From NCBI GenBank assembly GCA_016861345.1, contig BOLD01000011.1, positions 51,511-115,510 of the forward strand: a DNA stretch of 64,000 nt, in the 5' to 3' direction. This stretch comes from Oligoflexia bacterium. GTDB taxonomy: Bacteria > Bdellovibrionota > Bdellovibrionia > Bdellovibrionales > Bdellovibrionaceae. A program made the translations under genes and the position numbers. The notes under the pieces were generated by a model that saw only the letters and a program-made list of their open reading frames with translations, was not told where the DNA came from and did not search any database. This document shows, one piece after another, positions 8,328-16,976 of this stretch (position 1 is its first letter; each line of letters opens with the position of its first letter).

Positions 8328-9143
8328 TTGATTATGCAACAGATGTTCGATAATATAGTTTCCATTGTGACTCACCTGCGTGTGCAGGATGTTATCGATA
8401 TGATCTTTGTTTGGATGGTTGTGTACCGAGTTCTGATATTGATTAAAAAAACGGGTACTATCCAAATGCTATCAGGGTTGGGTGTGCTGGCCATAGCTTA
8501 TATTGCAAGTATTTGGTTTGAGCTTTTTACTTTTAACTGGATTCTTGAAAAGTTTTTTTCCAATTTGTTTTTGATTGTTGTGATTCTGTTTCAGGGTGAG
8601 ATTCGTCGAGCATTGGCGCAGATTGGGTCAAATCCCTTTTTCTCAGATGTTTCTGCGGTTCAAGAAACACATGTGATTGAAGAGATTGTTAAAGCGGCTT
8701 ATCTAATGGCTCAGCGCGGATTTGGTGCTTTGATTGTTATTGAACGGGATATCTTAGTTGATTATCACATTGAATTTGGAACAGAGATGGATTCAAAAGT
8801 GAGTAGCGAACTTTTAGTTTCGATTTTTCATCCCACAAGTCCTGTGCACGATGGTGCAACCTTAATACGTGGGGGAAAAATTCATTCCGCAGGTAACTTT
8901 TTGCCACTGAGTAAAAATCCAGCCCTTGATAAAAATTTAGGGACTCGTCATCGGGCGGCAATTGGTTTAACAGAAGAAAGCGATGCGCTTGTGATTATCG
9001 TTAGTGAAGAACATAAATCTGTTGGTATTGTTCAATCAGGACATTTGACAACAAATCTTGAGTCCAGCGATTTAAGAAAAAGTCTCTATGAGGCCTGTGG
9101 ACTTAAATTTAAAGCCCATGATCAGGGAGCTTTTGAGATATGA
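8328..9143 (+). CDS. cdaA: Diadenylate cyclase CdaA (c-di-AMP synthase)
   Basis: A 271-residue membrane diadenylate cyclase making c-di-AMP from two ATP. Three N-terminal membrane segments (about 20-95) are followed by the DAC/DisA_N domain with HDGATLI (DGA at about 175-177) and TRHRAAIG (RHR at about 207-209), the substrate-binding motifs. Start choice is open: TTG at 8328 lies 8 bases from AAGGG, whereas ATG at 8334 lies 14 bases away; they differ by two residues. The gene overlaps cdaR by four bases and precedes glmM, the operon order known from Firmicutes, where CdaR and GlmM modulate CdaA. Confidence 0.93.
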   Translation: MIMQQMFDNIVSIVTHLRVQDVIDMIFVWMVVYRVLILIKKTGTIQMLSGLGVLAIAYIASIWFELFTFNWILEKFFSNLFLIVVILFQGEIRRALAQIGSNPFFSDVSAVQETHVIEEIVKAAYLMAQRGFGALIVIERDILVDYHIEFGTEMDSKVSSELLVSIFHPTSPVHDGATLIRGGKIHSAGNFLPLSKNPALDKNLGTRHRAAIGLTEESDALVIIVSEEHKSVGIVQSGHLTTNLESSDLRKSLYEACGLKFKAHDQGAFEI

Positions 9144-9532
9144 AATCAAAAGTTGGAACATTTTTTACTGAAAATTTAAGCTATAAAATCGTTTCTTTAT
9201 TTATTGCTCTTATTCTTTGGGTAACAATACTTGGTCGAAGAGATTTTACATTGGCAAAAAATCTTGAAGTTGAATTTTTTGTTGCTCAAAACCAAACTTT
9301 AATTTCCCAGAGCACTGACCACATTAAGGTGAAAGTATCGGGCCCTCGAACTGCCCTAAGAAAGTTCATCGACAGTGGAGTTTCTCAGCTCGTTTCAGTG
9401 GATTTATCTGGTAAACCAGAGGGAACTTATTCTGTCGAGATACCTTTGAATCGAATTGACGTTCCTTTTGGTGTGAAAGTGTTATCGATTAAGCCGAATC
9501 AAATACAAGTTCAAGTTGGGAAGAAAGAATAA
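9140..9532 (+). CDS. cdaR: YbbR-domain protein (CdaR-like)
   Basis: A 130-residue protein with one N-terminal membrane helix (about 15-32) and a single extracytoplasmic YbbR-like repeat of roughly 90 residues (NLEVEFFVAQNQT, VKVSGPRTALRKF, VSVDLSGKPEGTYSVEIPL). Family members are regulators of the adjacent diadenylate cyclase; the usual Firmicutes CdaR carries several YbbR repeats, so this is a short form. The ATGA overlap with cdaA implies coupled translation. glmM begins two bases after its stop. Confidence 0.85.
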   Translation: MKSKVGTFFTENLSYKIVSLFIALILWVTILGRRDFTLAKNLEVEFFVAQNQTLISQSTDHIKVKVSGPRTALRKFIDSGVSQLVSVDLSGKPEGTYSVEIPLNRIDVPFGVKVLSIKPNQIQVQVGKKE

Positions 9533-9534
9533 TT

Positions 9535-10932
9535 ATGCCAAACGCTGAAAAAAAGGCAGATAAAAAAGTTCGACTTTTTGGTACTGATGGAATCCGTGGA
9601 ACTGCAAATCAATATCCGATGACTCCTGATATGGTTGTCAAAGTGGGTCAGGCAATCGGCCATCTTCTTCAAAAACAAAAGCTACCTTGGGTTAGTCCAG
9701 TACGAAAAGTCGTTATCGGTAAGGATACCAGACTTTCAGGTTACATGATCGAGCAGGCGTTAGCTTCGGGGTTAAATTCGATGGGAGTTCAGGTTCAACT
9801 AGTTGGACCCCTACCCACACCGGCCATCGGATACATCACTCGAAACATGAGAGCTGCGGCAGGGATTGTGATTTCAGCCTCTCACAATGCTTATCAAGAT
9901 AATGGAATCAAGGTTTTTGGTTTTGATGGATATAAAATTCCAGAAGAGATGGAAAGAGAAATTGAAAGACTGGTTTTAGAAGAAGATCTTTCAAAATTAT
10001 TACCTTCTTCTCCCAATGTAGGACGAACCAGACGAATTGATGATGCTCAAGGTCGATACATTGTTTATGTGAAAAGCACTTTTCCATTCGAATACACTCT
10101 GGATGGTCTTCGAATCGTTCTTGATACGGCAAATGGGGCAGCCTATAAGGTGGCGTTGAATGTTTTTGAAGAGCTAGGGGCCGAGGTCATTCAATTTGGA
10201 AATCAACCCAATGGCACAAACATCAATGACAAGGTAGGCGCCCTTTATCCTGCTAAAATTGCAGAGGCTGTGCTTGAGTACCGCGCTGATGTGGGTATCA
10301 GTTTAGATGGGGATGCGGACCGAGTGATCATGGTTGATGATAAAGGTCAGATCATGAATGGCGATCACATTCTAGGAATTTGTGCTCTTCATATGAAAAA
10401 AGAAGGAAAGTTAAACAAAGACACTCTTGTTGTGACTCAAATGTCTAATTTTGGCTTAGAAAAGAAAATGAAAGAGGCTGGAATTAAGGTTGTTAAGACA
10501 GGGGTGGGAGATAAGTATGTCGTCGAAGAAATGCGCCAAAATGGATACAATCTTGGTGGTGAACAGTCAGGTCATATTATTTTCTTAGACCATACGACAA
10601 CAGGGGATGCTTGCATAGCTGCGCTTAATGTTCTTGCTGTGATGAAACAAACAGGCGTTAAAATGAGCGATCTTAACCGCATTATTGAGGATGTTCCTCA
10701 GGTTTTAATCAATTGCCGAGTGAAGAATCGTAAAGAATTAGATTCAATCGTCGGGTATAAAAAACTTATTCAAGAAATTGAAAAGAAATTGGGATCAGAT
10801 GGGCGAGTTTTTGTTCGATTCTCAGGCACTGAACCCTTAATTCGAATTTTAGTTGAAGGTCCAAATAAGAGAGAAATCACCACCTATGCAGAGGAAATCG
10901 CAAATTTCCTTGAAAAACATCTGAGTGACTAA
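9535..10932 (+). CDS. glmM: Phosphoglucosamine mutase
   Basis: A 465-residue alpha-D-phosphohexomutase converting glucosamine-6-P to glucosamine-1-P for UDP-GlcNAc, peptidoglycan and LPS. Landmarks: LFGTDGIRGTAN, phosphoserine loop SASHN with Ser116, metal loop DGDADR (258-263), sugar loop GGEQSGH and phosphate-binding RFSGTEPLIRI near the end. Length and motif order are normal. Its place after cdaA-cdaR links cell-wall precursor supply to c-di-AMP, as in Gram-positive bacteria where GlmM binds and inhibits CdaA. Confidence 0.97.
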   Translation: MPNAEKKADKKVRLFGTDGIRGTANQYPMTPDMVVKVGQAIGHLLQKQKLPWVSPVRKVVIGKDTRLSGYMIEQALASGLNSMGVQVQLVGPLPTPAIGYITRNMRAAAGIVISASHNAYQDNGIKVFGFDGYKIPEEMEREIERLVLEEDLSKLLPSSPNVGRTRRIDDAQGRYIVYVKSTFPFEYTLDGLRIVLDTANGAAYKVALNVFEELGAEVIQFGNQPNGTNINDKVGALYPAKIAEAVLEYRADVGISLDGDADRVIMVDDKGQIMNGDHILGICALHMKKEGKLNKDTLVVTQMSNFGLEKKMKEAGIKVVKTGVGDKYVVEEMRQNGYNLGGEQSGHIIFLDHTTTGDACIAALNVLAVMKQTGVKMSDLNRIIEDVPQVLINCRVKNRKELDSIVGYKKLIQEIEKKLGSDGRVFVRFSGTEPLIRILVEGPNKREITTYAEEIANFLEKHLSD

Positions 10933-10936
10933 TGAT

Positions 10937-11674
10937 ATGTCCATCAGACTTGGGGTAAACATTGATCATATTGCAGCTCTTCGCGAAGAAAGACGTGGTC
11001 AGTTGCCGCACCCTGATCTTTTGCGGCTTACAGAAAAAATAATTCAAGGTGGGGCTGATAATATCACCCTCCACTTAAAAGAGGATCATCGATCGATCAA
11101 AGAAAACGATTTGGCAACTTTGGCTAAGCACTGTTCAATTCCCCTGACGCTTGAAATCGCCCCGACGAATGAGATGGTACGGATTGCGCGTCGTTACCGA
11201 CCTGAATGGGTTTGTTTTGTTCCTGAAAACCGTCAGGGTTTCGTTATAGAAAAGGGTTTGAATGTTGATAAAGCAAAACACCAACTGACAAGAATGATTG
11301 AGCGATTGCAGTTTATCGGGATTGAGGTTTCAACTTTTATTGAACCCAGCTTAAGACAAGTCAAAGCTGCCTATGAAGTCGGTGCTGATGCTATCGAAAT
11401 TCACACAGGGGCCTGGGTGTGCTCGCAGGGGAAAAAGAAAAAGGCAGAGTGGAATCGATTAAATGAAGCTGCATCTTACGCTCATCAATTAGGTTTAGGC
11501 GTACATGTGGGCTATGGACTTGATTTAAAGTCTGTACAAGAGATTGCAAAGTTGGACTTTATTGAGGAAGTCCATATTGGACACTGGTTATTCTGTCAGG
11601 CCCTCGAGATTGGCATTGAAGAATCTGTACGCCAAATGAAATTTATTTTGCAGCAGTCCGGTTTATCAAAATGA
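10937..11674 (+). CDS. pdxJ: Pyridoxine 5'-phosphate synthase
   Basis: A 245-residue TIM-barrel enzyme condensing 3-amino-2-oxopropyl phosphate with deoxyxylulose-5-P in the DXP-dependent pyridoxal phosphate pathway. The N-terminus MSIRLGVNIDHIAALREERRG is characteristic and supports the ATG at 10937 over an in-frame GTG at 10925 inside the glmM end. Further motifs: QGGADNITLHLKEDHRSI, LTLEIAPTNEM, ADAIEIHTGAW, GLGVHVGYGLD and EEVHIGHWL. It overlaps tsaE by four bases. No acpS follows, although pdxJ-acpS is a frequent pairing elsewhere. Confidence 0.96.
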   Translation: MSIRLGVNIDHIAALREERRGQLPHPDLLRLTEKIIQGGADNITLHLKEDHRSIKENDLATLAKHCSIPLTLEIAPTNEMVRIARRYRPEWVCFVPENRQGFVIEKGLNVDKAKHQLTRMIERLQFIGIEVSTFIEPSLRQVKAAYEVGADAIEIHTGAWVCSQGKKKKAEWNRLNEAASYAHQLGLGVHVGYGLDLKSVQEIAKLDFIEEVHIGHWLFCQALEIGIEESVRQMKFILQQSGLSK

Positions 11675-12129
11675 AAACAAAAACGCTCTGGGTTGAAAAC
11701 TCAAAAACGCTGCAAGATCACTCTCGAATTGGACAGAAAATATCTCAAACTCTTGGGGATCGGGCGATCTTGCTTCTTCAGGGGGACTTGGGTGCGGGAA
11801 AAACGGAGCTTGTGAAATCCATTGTGCAAAGTCAGAGTGGTGGGCAGGCGACTTCACCGACATTTGCTCTTCATCACCAATATCAGGGTCAGCGCTGTTT
11901 GATTGATCATTATGATCTTTATCGACTTGAGAATGAGGATGATTTAGAGACCACCGGTTTTTGGGATGTTTTTTCGCAAAATAAGGGTTTGATTTTAATT
12001 GAGTGGCCCGAGCGAATCAACGAAAGTCATTTGCCACTGAATTGGCCCATCTATTTAGTCAAGCTCACCTTACAAAATGTTGGGCAATCTACAGAGTATC
12101 GCAAAGTTGAATTCAGTGTTCGCGATTAA
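11671..12129 (+). CDS. tsaE: tRNA threonylcarbamoyladenosine biosynthesis ATPase TsaE
   Basis: A 152-residue P-loop ATPase that cycles the TsaB-TsaD complex during t6A37 formation on ANN-decoding tRNAs. Walker A is GDLGAGKTEL (about 37-44); SPTFALHHQYQG, IDHYDLYRLENEDDL and ILIEWPERI are family hallmarks. It starts inside the pdxJ stop (ATGA) and ends overlapping the convergent minus-strand gene by four bases. TsaB, TsaC and TsaD are not in this window. The MtaB enzyme encoded at 15663 uses t6A as substrate, a functional tie. Confidence 0.94.
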   Translation: MKTKTLWVENSKTLQDHSRIGQKISQTLGDRAILLLQGDLGAGKTELVKSIVQSQSGGQATSPTFALHHQYQGQRCLIDHYDLYRLENEDDLETTGFWDVFSQNKGLILIEWPERINESHLPLNWPIYLVKLTLQNVGQSTEYRKVEFSVRD

Positions 12130-13202
12130 GCCGCTTTCAAGGATTCAGGATCTTTTTGAATCAACTGAGCAATAGATAAGGCAAGCTTTTCACTGAGCTG
12201 AAGGTGTTCTTTGGTGTAGCAAGAAGAATCTCCAATGCCTAAGAGAATTCCAACGGTGTGATCTGAGATGATGATGGGAGCTAATGTGGCGTGTTCTGGT
12301 TTTTGTCCATTGTTCCATTCTTTGAGAAATGCAGCGGTGATTGGATTATCAGGAAGATACCCATGATAGGACTTCATTGTTTTCGCCGCAATTTTAAATG
12401 GACTTGGGGTTTTTAATTCAATTTTTGATTGTTCGCCTGGTGCATGTGTAAAATTCAAGGACCACTTCCAGGGCTTTGCTTGATTGGGATCAACAAGTAA
12501 GATCATTGCTTTTTGATAATGAGTGCAAAGCTGATCGAAAATATCAGTAAACCATGAACTGGTTGTTTCGATGTAAGCGGGAGGCGTGCTTTCGGAGAGA
12601 TCGACAACCTCAGATTGCGTTGTTTGTGTATCCTGAATAGCTTGGGATGTCTGGGAAGATTGAGAAGGTTTTTCTGCAACTAATCCTTCGATCATTTCAG
12701 GCTCTGTAGGATCATTTTGTCGAGCCTCAGTTAAAGTCAAATTGGACGAGGTCTCGAGTTGATCAATAGAGAAGCTATCTGACTGTACCGTCGTTTTTAC
12801 CGATTGTATTTGTGAAAAGAAATCATCAGAGTCAGATTGAGTATTTCCTGAAACCTGAGAAAGATCCAAACCTTCAATGGAATCCGTAGCCACAGAAGAA
12901 CTTGGTGTTTGAGGAAGATTCAGGCCTTCGAGGAGTTCAGAAGACGAATTTGACTTTGGATCTTGATGATAAGCTTTCCAAAGATTTTTCAGATCCTCTG
13001 TTTGAGCTTGAACAAAGACGCAGTTGATTCCGGGGGGCAGAGTTTCAGGCAAATTATTGCAGGCGATAAAGAGAATTCCGTCCCACTCATAGAGGGGAAG
13101 AATCGTGTCTTTCCACAAAAATTGACCCTGCCATTTTTGAAAGAACTCCATGCTGGGTGGATGATCTTTGAAAAATTGGGGTGACAATACTGGTAAATTC
13201 AT
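12126..13202 (-). CDS. Cytosolic protein with C-terminal GAF-like domain, unknown
   Basis: A 358-residue soluble protein. Residues 1-90 form a compact N-terminal region (FFQKWQGQFLWKDTILPLYEWDG), 95-205 are a Ser/Thr/Gln/Glu-rich disordered linker with repeated acidic motifs of the form EGL-L-P/S, and about 210-350 look like a GAF fold (SWFTDIFDQLCTHYQKAMIL, APIIISDHTVGILLGIGD, EHLQLSEKLALSIAQLIQ). No enzymatic output domain. The repeated short motifs in the linker could be docking sites. It overlaps the tsaE end by four bases and has only a weak ribosome site. A signalling or scaffolding role is inference. Confidence 0.7.
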   Translation of the reverse strand: MNLPVLSPQFFKDHPPSMEFFQKWQGQFLWKDTILPLYEWDGILFIACNNLPETLPPGINCVFVQAQTEDLKNLWKAYHQDPKSNSSSELLEGLNLPQTPSSSVATDSIEGLDLSQVSGNTQSDSDDFFSQIQSVKTTVQSDSFSIDQLETSSNLTLTEARQNDPTEPEMIEGLVAEKPSQSSQTSQAIQDTQTTQSEVVDLSESTPPAYIETTSSWFTDIFDQLCTHYQKAMILLVDPNQAKPWKWSLNFTHAPGEQSKIELKTPSPFKIAAKTMKSYHGYLPDNPITAAFLKEWNNGQKPEHATLAPIIISDHTVGILLGIGDSSCYTKEHLQLSEKLALSIAQLIQKDPESLKAA

Positions 13203-13210
13203 TCATTTTC

Positions 13211-13237
13211 TTTTCGGCATTTCTAAGAAATTCTTCA
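13211..13237 (-). promoter_or_regulatory. Weak sigma-28-like element before the GAF-like gene
   Basis: Minus-strand TGAAGAAT (13230-13237), 11 bases, GCCGAAAA (13211-13218). It shares the 12-mer AGAAATGCCGAA with the promoter region of the lipoprotein gene (plus-strand 1608-1619 and 13213-13224). Matches are 5/8 and 6/8, and the -10 end lies only eight bases before the ATG, so this is the least convincing of the set. Confidence 0.25.
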
Positions 13238-13329
13238 GTAAATTCAACGAACTGAGGGATTTTCTTTCTTATTTTGATTCATTTTTTCAAAGGGTTTAAG
13301 AATTCCTGGTTTTTCAATATTCAGGACCT

Positions 13330-13357
13330 TTGTTTTAGAGTGAATTTATGCTATGTT
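13330..13357 (+). promoter_or_regulatory. Possible extended -10 promoter for the tRNA-thiolation operon
   Basis: TTGTTT (13330-13335), 16-base spacer, TATGTT (13352-13357) preceded by TGC, i.e. an extended -10. It lies 25 bases before the cysteine desulfurase ATG in the 180-base gap that separates it from the divergent gene. Nothing else was recognised in that gap beyond the sigma-28-like element at 13211. Confidence 0.35.
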
Positions 13358-13382
13358 CCAGACCCTTATTAAGTAGGCACAA

Positions 13383-14582
13383 ATGCTCGAGAAAACACAA
13401 AAAACGAGAATCTATCTCGACCACAATGCAACCACTCCTGTTGGCTCCGACATTTTATCAAAAATTGTCGAAGTCGCAGACATTTGGGGAAACCCCAGTT
13501 CTATTCACTGGGCTGGTCGAGGTCCGAAAGCACTGATTCGCGAAAGTCGCCAACACCTGGCCTCTGCACTTTCTGTTAGTCCGCTTGAGTTGATTTTCAC
13601 ATCAGGTGGTAGTGAGGCCAACGCCACTGTGATTCGGTCTATCTTTGATGAGATTGAAAAAACAAGTTCACCACGATTTGGTCGAAATGAATTTGTCACC
13701 ACTCAGATTGAGCATCCCTCGGTACTAAAAGCATTTCAGTGGATCGAGGAGCGCGGAGCAAAAGTCACTTACTTGACCGTGGACCGCGATGGGAATTTGA
13801 ATCTTGAGCTTTATGAAAAAGTGATCAGTGAAAAAACAGCTCTTGTTTCAATTATGTATGCCAATAATGAAACTGGAGTTGTTTTCCCGATTCAAAAATT
13901 AGCAAAAATCGCTCATGAGCGCGGAGCCTTGTTTCATTCAGACTGTGTTCAGGCTCTTGGTAAAGTCAGTTTAAATCTGGCAAAAATGGGAATTGATTAT
14001 GCCTCTTTCTCTGGACACAAGGTTTACTCTTTAAAAGGGACAGGTTTTCTGTATGCTCGCAAAAATTGCCCAATAGAACCTTTGATTTTTGGCTCTCATG
14101 AGAGACATCGACGTGGGGGCACTGAGAACACACTCGGGATTTGGTCTTTGGGTGTAATGGCTCAAAAATTATCCACTGTCTCTGAGATCTACCCCAGGAT
14201 CACTTTGCTTCGCGATCAGATGGAAGAACAAATTCAAAAAACGATTTCTGGGGTGAAGATCACTTCAAAATCAGCACATCGATTACCGAATACATCGAGT
14301 ATGGTGATTGAAGGTGTGGATGGGGAAACCTTACTCATGTCTCTCGATATGAAAGGAATTGCAGTGAGCACGGGCGCAGCCTGTTCCAGTGGAAGTCCAG
14401 AACCCAGTCCTGTTCTTCTTGCCATTGGACTCAGTCGACAAGAAGCTCAGAGTAGTTTGAGAGTCAGTCTGGGTTGGAAGACCACGCCAGAAGAAATTCA
14501 AACCTTTATCGATATTTTATCACAGGTTGTTCAAAGATTAAGAACGCTTGAACAAACACAAAAGGAACTTGATCATGTCTGA
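13383..14582 (+). CDS. Cysteine desulfurase (NifS/IscS family)
   Basis: A 399-residue class V aminotransferase-fold enzyme taking sulfur from L-cysteine as a Cys persulfide. IYLDHNATTP at the N-terminus, HSDCVQALGK, the PLP lysine K213 in SGHKVYSLKG, and catalytic Cys334 in GAACSSGSPEPS within the mobile loop. The nucleotide overlap with mnmA (8 bases) and absence of iscU or sufBCD nearby suggest it serves tRNA 2-thiouridylation rather than Fe-S assembly, though dual use is possible. It starts a seven-gene overlapping chain that ends with the transporter at 21266. Confidence 0.93.
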   Translation: MLEKTQKTRIYLDHNATTPVGSDILSKIVEVADIWGNPSSIHWAGRGPKALIRESRQHLASALSVSPLELIFTSGGSEANATVIRSIFDEIEKTSSPRFGRNEFVTTQIEHPSVLKAFQWIEERGAKVTYLTVDRDGNLNLELYEKVISEKTALVSIMYANNETGVVFPIQKLAKIAHERGALFHSDCVQALGKVSLNLAKMGIDYASFSGHKVYSLKGTGFLYARKNCPIEPLIFGSHERHRRGGTENTLGIWSLGVMAQKLSTVSEIYPRITLLRDQMEEQIQKTISGVKITSKSAHRLPNTSSMVIEGVDGETLLMSLDMKGIAVSTGAACSSGSPEPSPVLLAIGLSRQEAQSSLRVSLGWKTTPEEIQTFIDILSQVVQRLRTLEQTQKELDHV

Positions 14583-15666
14583 AGTGAAGTCTAAAGGTCG
14601 CGTTCTTGTTGCCATGAGTGGCGGAGTTGATTCCTCTGTCGCAGCAGCCTTGTTAGTCGAGCAGGGCTATGAAGTCATCGGTGCCACCATGCAGGTGTGG
14701 GATTATTCTTCTTGTGATCTTGAAGAGGGCAATGGGACTTGTTGTTCCAGCATTGACGTGGATGATGCCCGCGCTGTCGCAGATAAGTTAAATATTCCAT
14801 TTTATGTTCTGAACTGCGAAGCTAAATTTAAAGCCCAAGTGATTGATCCCTTTATCGCAGCTTATTTACAGGGGACAACTCCGCTTCCTTGTGTGGATTG
14901 TAATACGTATTTAAAATTTGATCATTTAATCCGAAAAATGAAAGAGCTTGAGTGTGATTATCTTGCTACAGGCCATTATGCTCAAATTGTTCATGATCAA
15001 GCCGCTGTTAAAATTTTGACCAGCACTGATGATTGGAAAGATCAGACTTATTTCTTATTCTCAATTGATAAAACGATTTTGCCCCATTTATTATTCCCCA
15101 TTGGACATATGAAAAAGCCCCAGGTTCGTGAGTACGCAGAAGCTAAGGGCTTAATCAATGCTAAAAAGAGAGATTCAACAGGGATTTGTTTTGTTGGCAA
15201 TCAGGGCTATGGTAATTTTGTTCAGGCGCACGCCAATCCTGAAGAATTAAAAAAGAAAAAAGGCTTTATTCGACGTTACCCCAGCGGCGAGAAAATGGCT
15301 CCCCATGATGGCATTCATTTGTTCACAATTGGTCAGAGCAAGGGTTTGGGGATGGACTTTCATGAAAAGCTTTATGTGATTAAAATTGATCCAGTCACAA
15401 ATACAGTTTGGGTGGGTGACGAAAAACATCTCTATGGCACCGAGCTTTATTTAAAGGATTTGCATTTATTAGACGAAATTTCTCCTGATGAAAAACTGGA
15501 TGTGAAAATTAGGTATTCAGTTCGTGGAAGTCCTGCTCGGGTTGAACAATCTGACAAAGGTATCAAGGTTGTTTTTGATGAACCTCAACGAGCCATTACT
15601 CCTGGACAGGCTTGTGTATTGTATCGGGGAAAACAGCTTGTCGGTGGAGGGTGGATTTACTTATGA
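14575..15666 (+). CDS. mnmA: tRNA-specific 2-thiouridylase MnmA
   Basis: A 363-residue enzyme installing the s2 group on U34 of Lys, Glu and Gln tRNAs using ATP and a persulfide. PP-loop SGGVDSS lies near residue 16. Catalytic Cys106 is in PCVDCN and the second, Cys205, in TGICFVG, with QTYFLFS between; the C-terminal beta-barrel ends VLYRGKQLVGGGWI. The ATG at 14575 follows AAAGGAA and overlaps the cysteine desulfurase stop by eight bases, indicating coupling of sulfur donor and acceptor. It overlaps mtaB by four bases. A frame extension to a TTG at 14548 is not supported. Confidence 0.96.
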   Translation: MSEVKSKGRVLVAMSGGVDSSVAAALLVEQGYEVIGATMQVWDYSSCDLEEGNGTCCSSIDVDDARAVADKLNIPFYVLNCEAKFKAQVIDPFIAAYLQGTTPLPCVDCNTYLKFDHLIRKMKELECDYLATGHYAQIVHDQAAVKILTSTDDWKDQTYFLFSIDKTILPHLLFPIGHMKKPQVREYAEAKGLINAKKRDSTGICFVGNQGYGNFVQAHANPEELKKKKGFIRRYPSGEKMAPHDGIHLFTIGQSKGLGMDFHEKLYVIKIDPVTNTVWVGDEKHLYGTELYLKDLHLLDEISPDEKLDVKIRYSVRGSPARVEQSDKGIKVVFDEPQRAITPGQACVLYRGKQLVGGGWIYL

Positions 15667-16976
15667 AATATCAAATTCATACCTTCGGTTGTAAAGTTAA
15701 TACTTATGATACGGGTCTTATTCAAAAAAATTTATCCAGTGCTCCGCAAGAACCACAGGGGCAAGTTCATGTTTTGAACACCTGTGCTGTTACTCAAGAG
15801 GCCACAAAAGAAGCTGTACGTCTGATTAGACGAATTAAATCAAAAGATCCTTTCGCAACAATCGTGGTCACAGGTTGTGCGGCTCAGGTGGACACAGGAG
15901 CTTTTGAAAATCTTCCGGGAGCGGACTTGGTCGTCGCGAACTCGCACAAGGGTTTACTTCCTCAGATTATTAACCAACATTTTAAAGGTGAACTAAAAGA
16001 AAAAGTTTTTAAGTCGAACATTTTTCGAAAAGAAGATCTTGAGGCTGGTGGTGGACTTGAAGAAAGCCACACGAGATCTTTTTTGAAAATTCAAGATGGA
16101 TGCAATAGCTTTTGCACATATTGTATTATTCCCTATGCTCGGGGGAAAAGTCGAAGCATCCCCATTCGTGAATTGATGAATCGAATCAATGAGCTTTACG
16201 ATCAAGGTATACGTGAAGTTGTTCTGACGGGCGTTCATATTGGTGACTATCAAGATGAAACAAGAAAAGAAAAGAATGCACTCGAGGATTTAATTGAGAT
16301 GTGTTTAAAGTACACTCAAGTGCCGCGATTTCGACTGACAAGCTTTGAGCCACCAGAATTAAATGATCGATTGTTGGATTTGTTTCAAAATCCGAGACTC
16401 TGTCCTCATTTTCATATGAGCATTCAAAGTGCAGAAACAAAAGTACTTCAAGATATGAAGAGAAAGTACAATCAGACGGACGTCATTCAATCGTTACATA
16501 AGATTTCTCAAAAAGTTCCCAATGCCTTTGTCGGCATGGATGTGATTGTTGGCTTCCCAACAGAGACAGAGGAAAGTTTTAATGAAACTTATCGGGTCCT
16601 TTCTGAAGCTCCATGGACAAAGCTTCATGTTTTTCCATATAGCGAACGACAAGGGACGCGCGCAGCTCTAATGACCGAAACAGTTCCTCACCAGGAGCGA
16701 AAGGCTCGAGCGCAAAGATTGAGAGAACTCAGTCTGCATCGTTATCAGTCAGAAGCTTTACGTCAAATCGGGAAGGTGAAGAGGTGTTTGGTTTTGAATA
16801 AAGAAGCCAAGGGTGCAAATTCAATTGCTCATGATTTTTGGCCCGTGAAAATCAAAGATCTACCGCAAGATTTAAAAGGCCAAGAAATCAGTGTTGTGAT
16901 TGAAAACTATGATCATTCCAATGCCCAGCTGTTTGAAGGATTTTTGGTGGGATCAGTGAGGTCAGAGCTGCAATGA
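15663..16976 (+). CDS. mtaB: tRNA t6A37 methylthiotransferase MtaB
   Basis: A 437-residue radical SAM methylthiotransferase converting t6A37 to ms2t6A37. UPF0004 domain first (IHTFGCKVNTYDTGLI, NTCAVTQEATKE, VVTGCAAQ), then the radical SAM cluster Cys147-x3-Cys151-x2-Cys154 in CNSFCTYC, PYARGKSRS, and a C-terminal TRAM-like stretch. FGCKVN and the FPYSERQGTRA segment favour MtaB over MiaB. ATG overlaps the mnmA stop as ATGA; upstream in-frame codons to 15612 lie inside mnmA and are rejected. Confidence 0.94.
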   Translation: MKYQIHTFGCKVNTYDTGLIQKNLSSAPQEPQGQVHVLNTCAVTQEATKEAVRLIRRIKSKDPFATIVVTGCAAQVDTGAFENLPGADLVVANSHKGLLPQIINQHFKGELKEKVFKSNIFRKEDLEAGGGLEESHTRSFLKIQDGCNSFCTYCIIPYARGKSRSIPIRELMNRINELYDQGIREVVLTGVHIGDYQDETRKEKNALEDLIEMCLKYTQVPRFRLTSFEPPELNDRLLDLFQNPRLCPHFHMSIQSAETKVLQDMKRKYNQTDVIQSLHKISQKVPNAFVGMDVIVGFPTETEESFNETYRVLSEAPWTKLHVFPYSERQGTRAALMTETVPHQERKARAQRLRELSLHRYQSEALRQIGKVKRCLVLNKEAKGANSIAHDFWPVKIKDLPQDLKGQEISVVIENYDHSNAQLFEGFLVGSVRSELQ

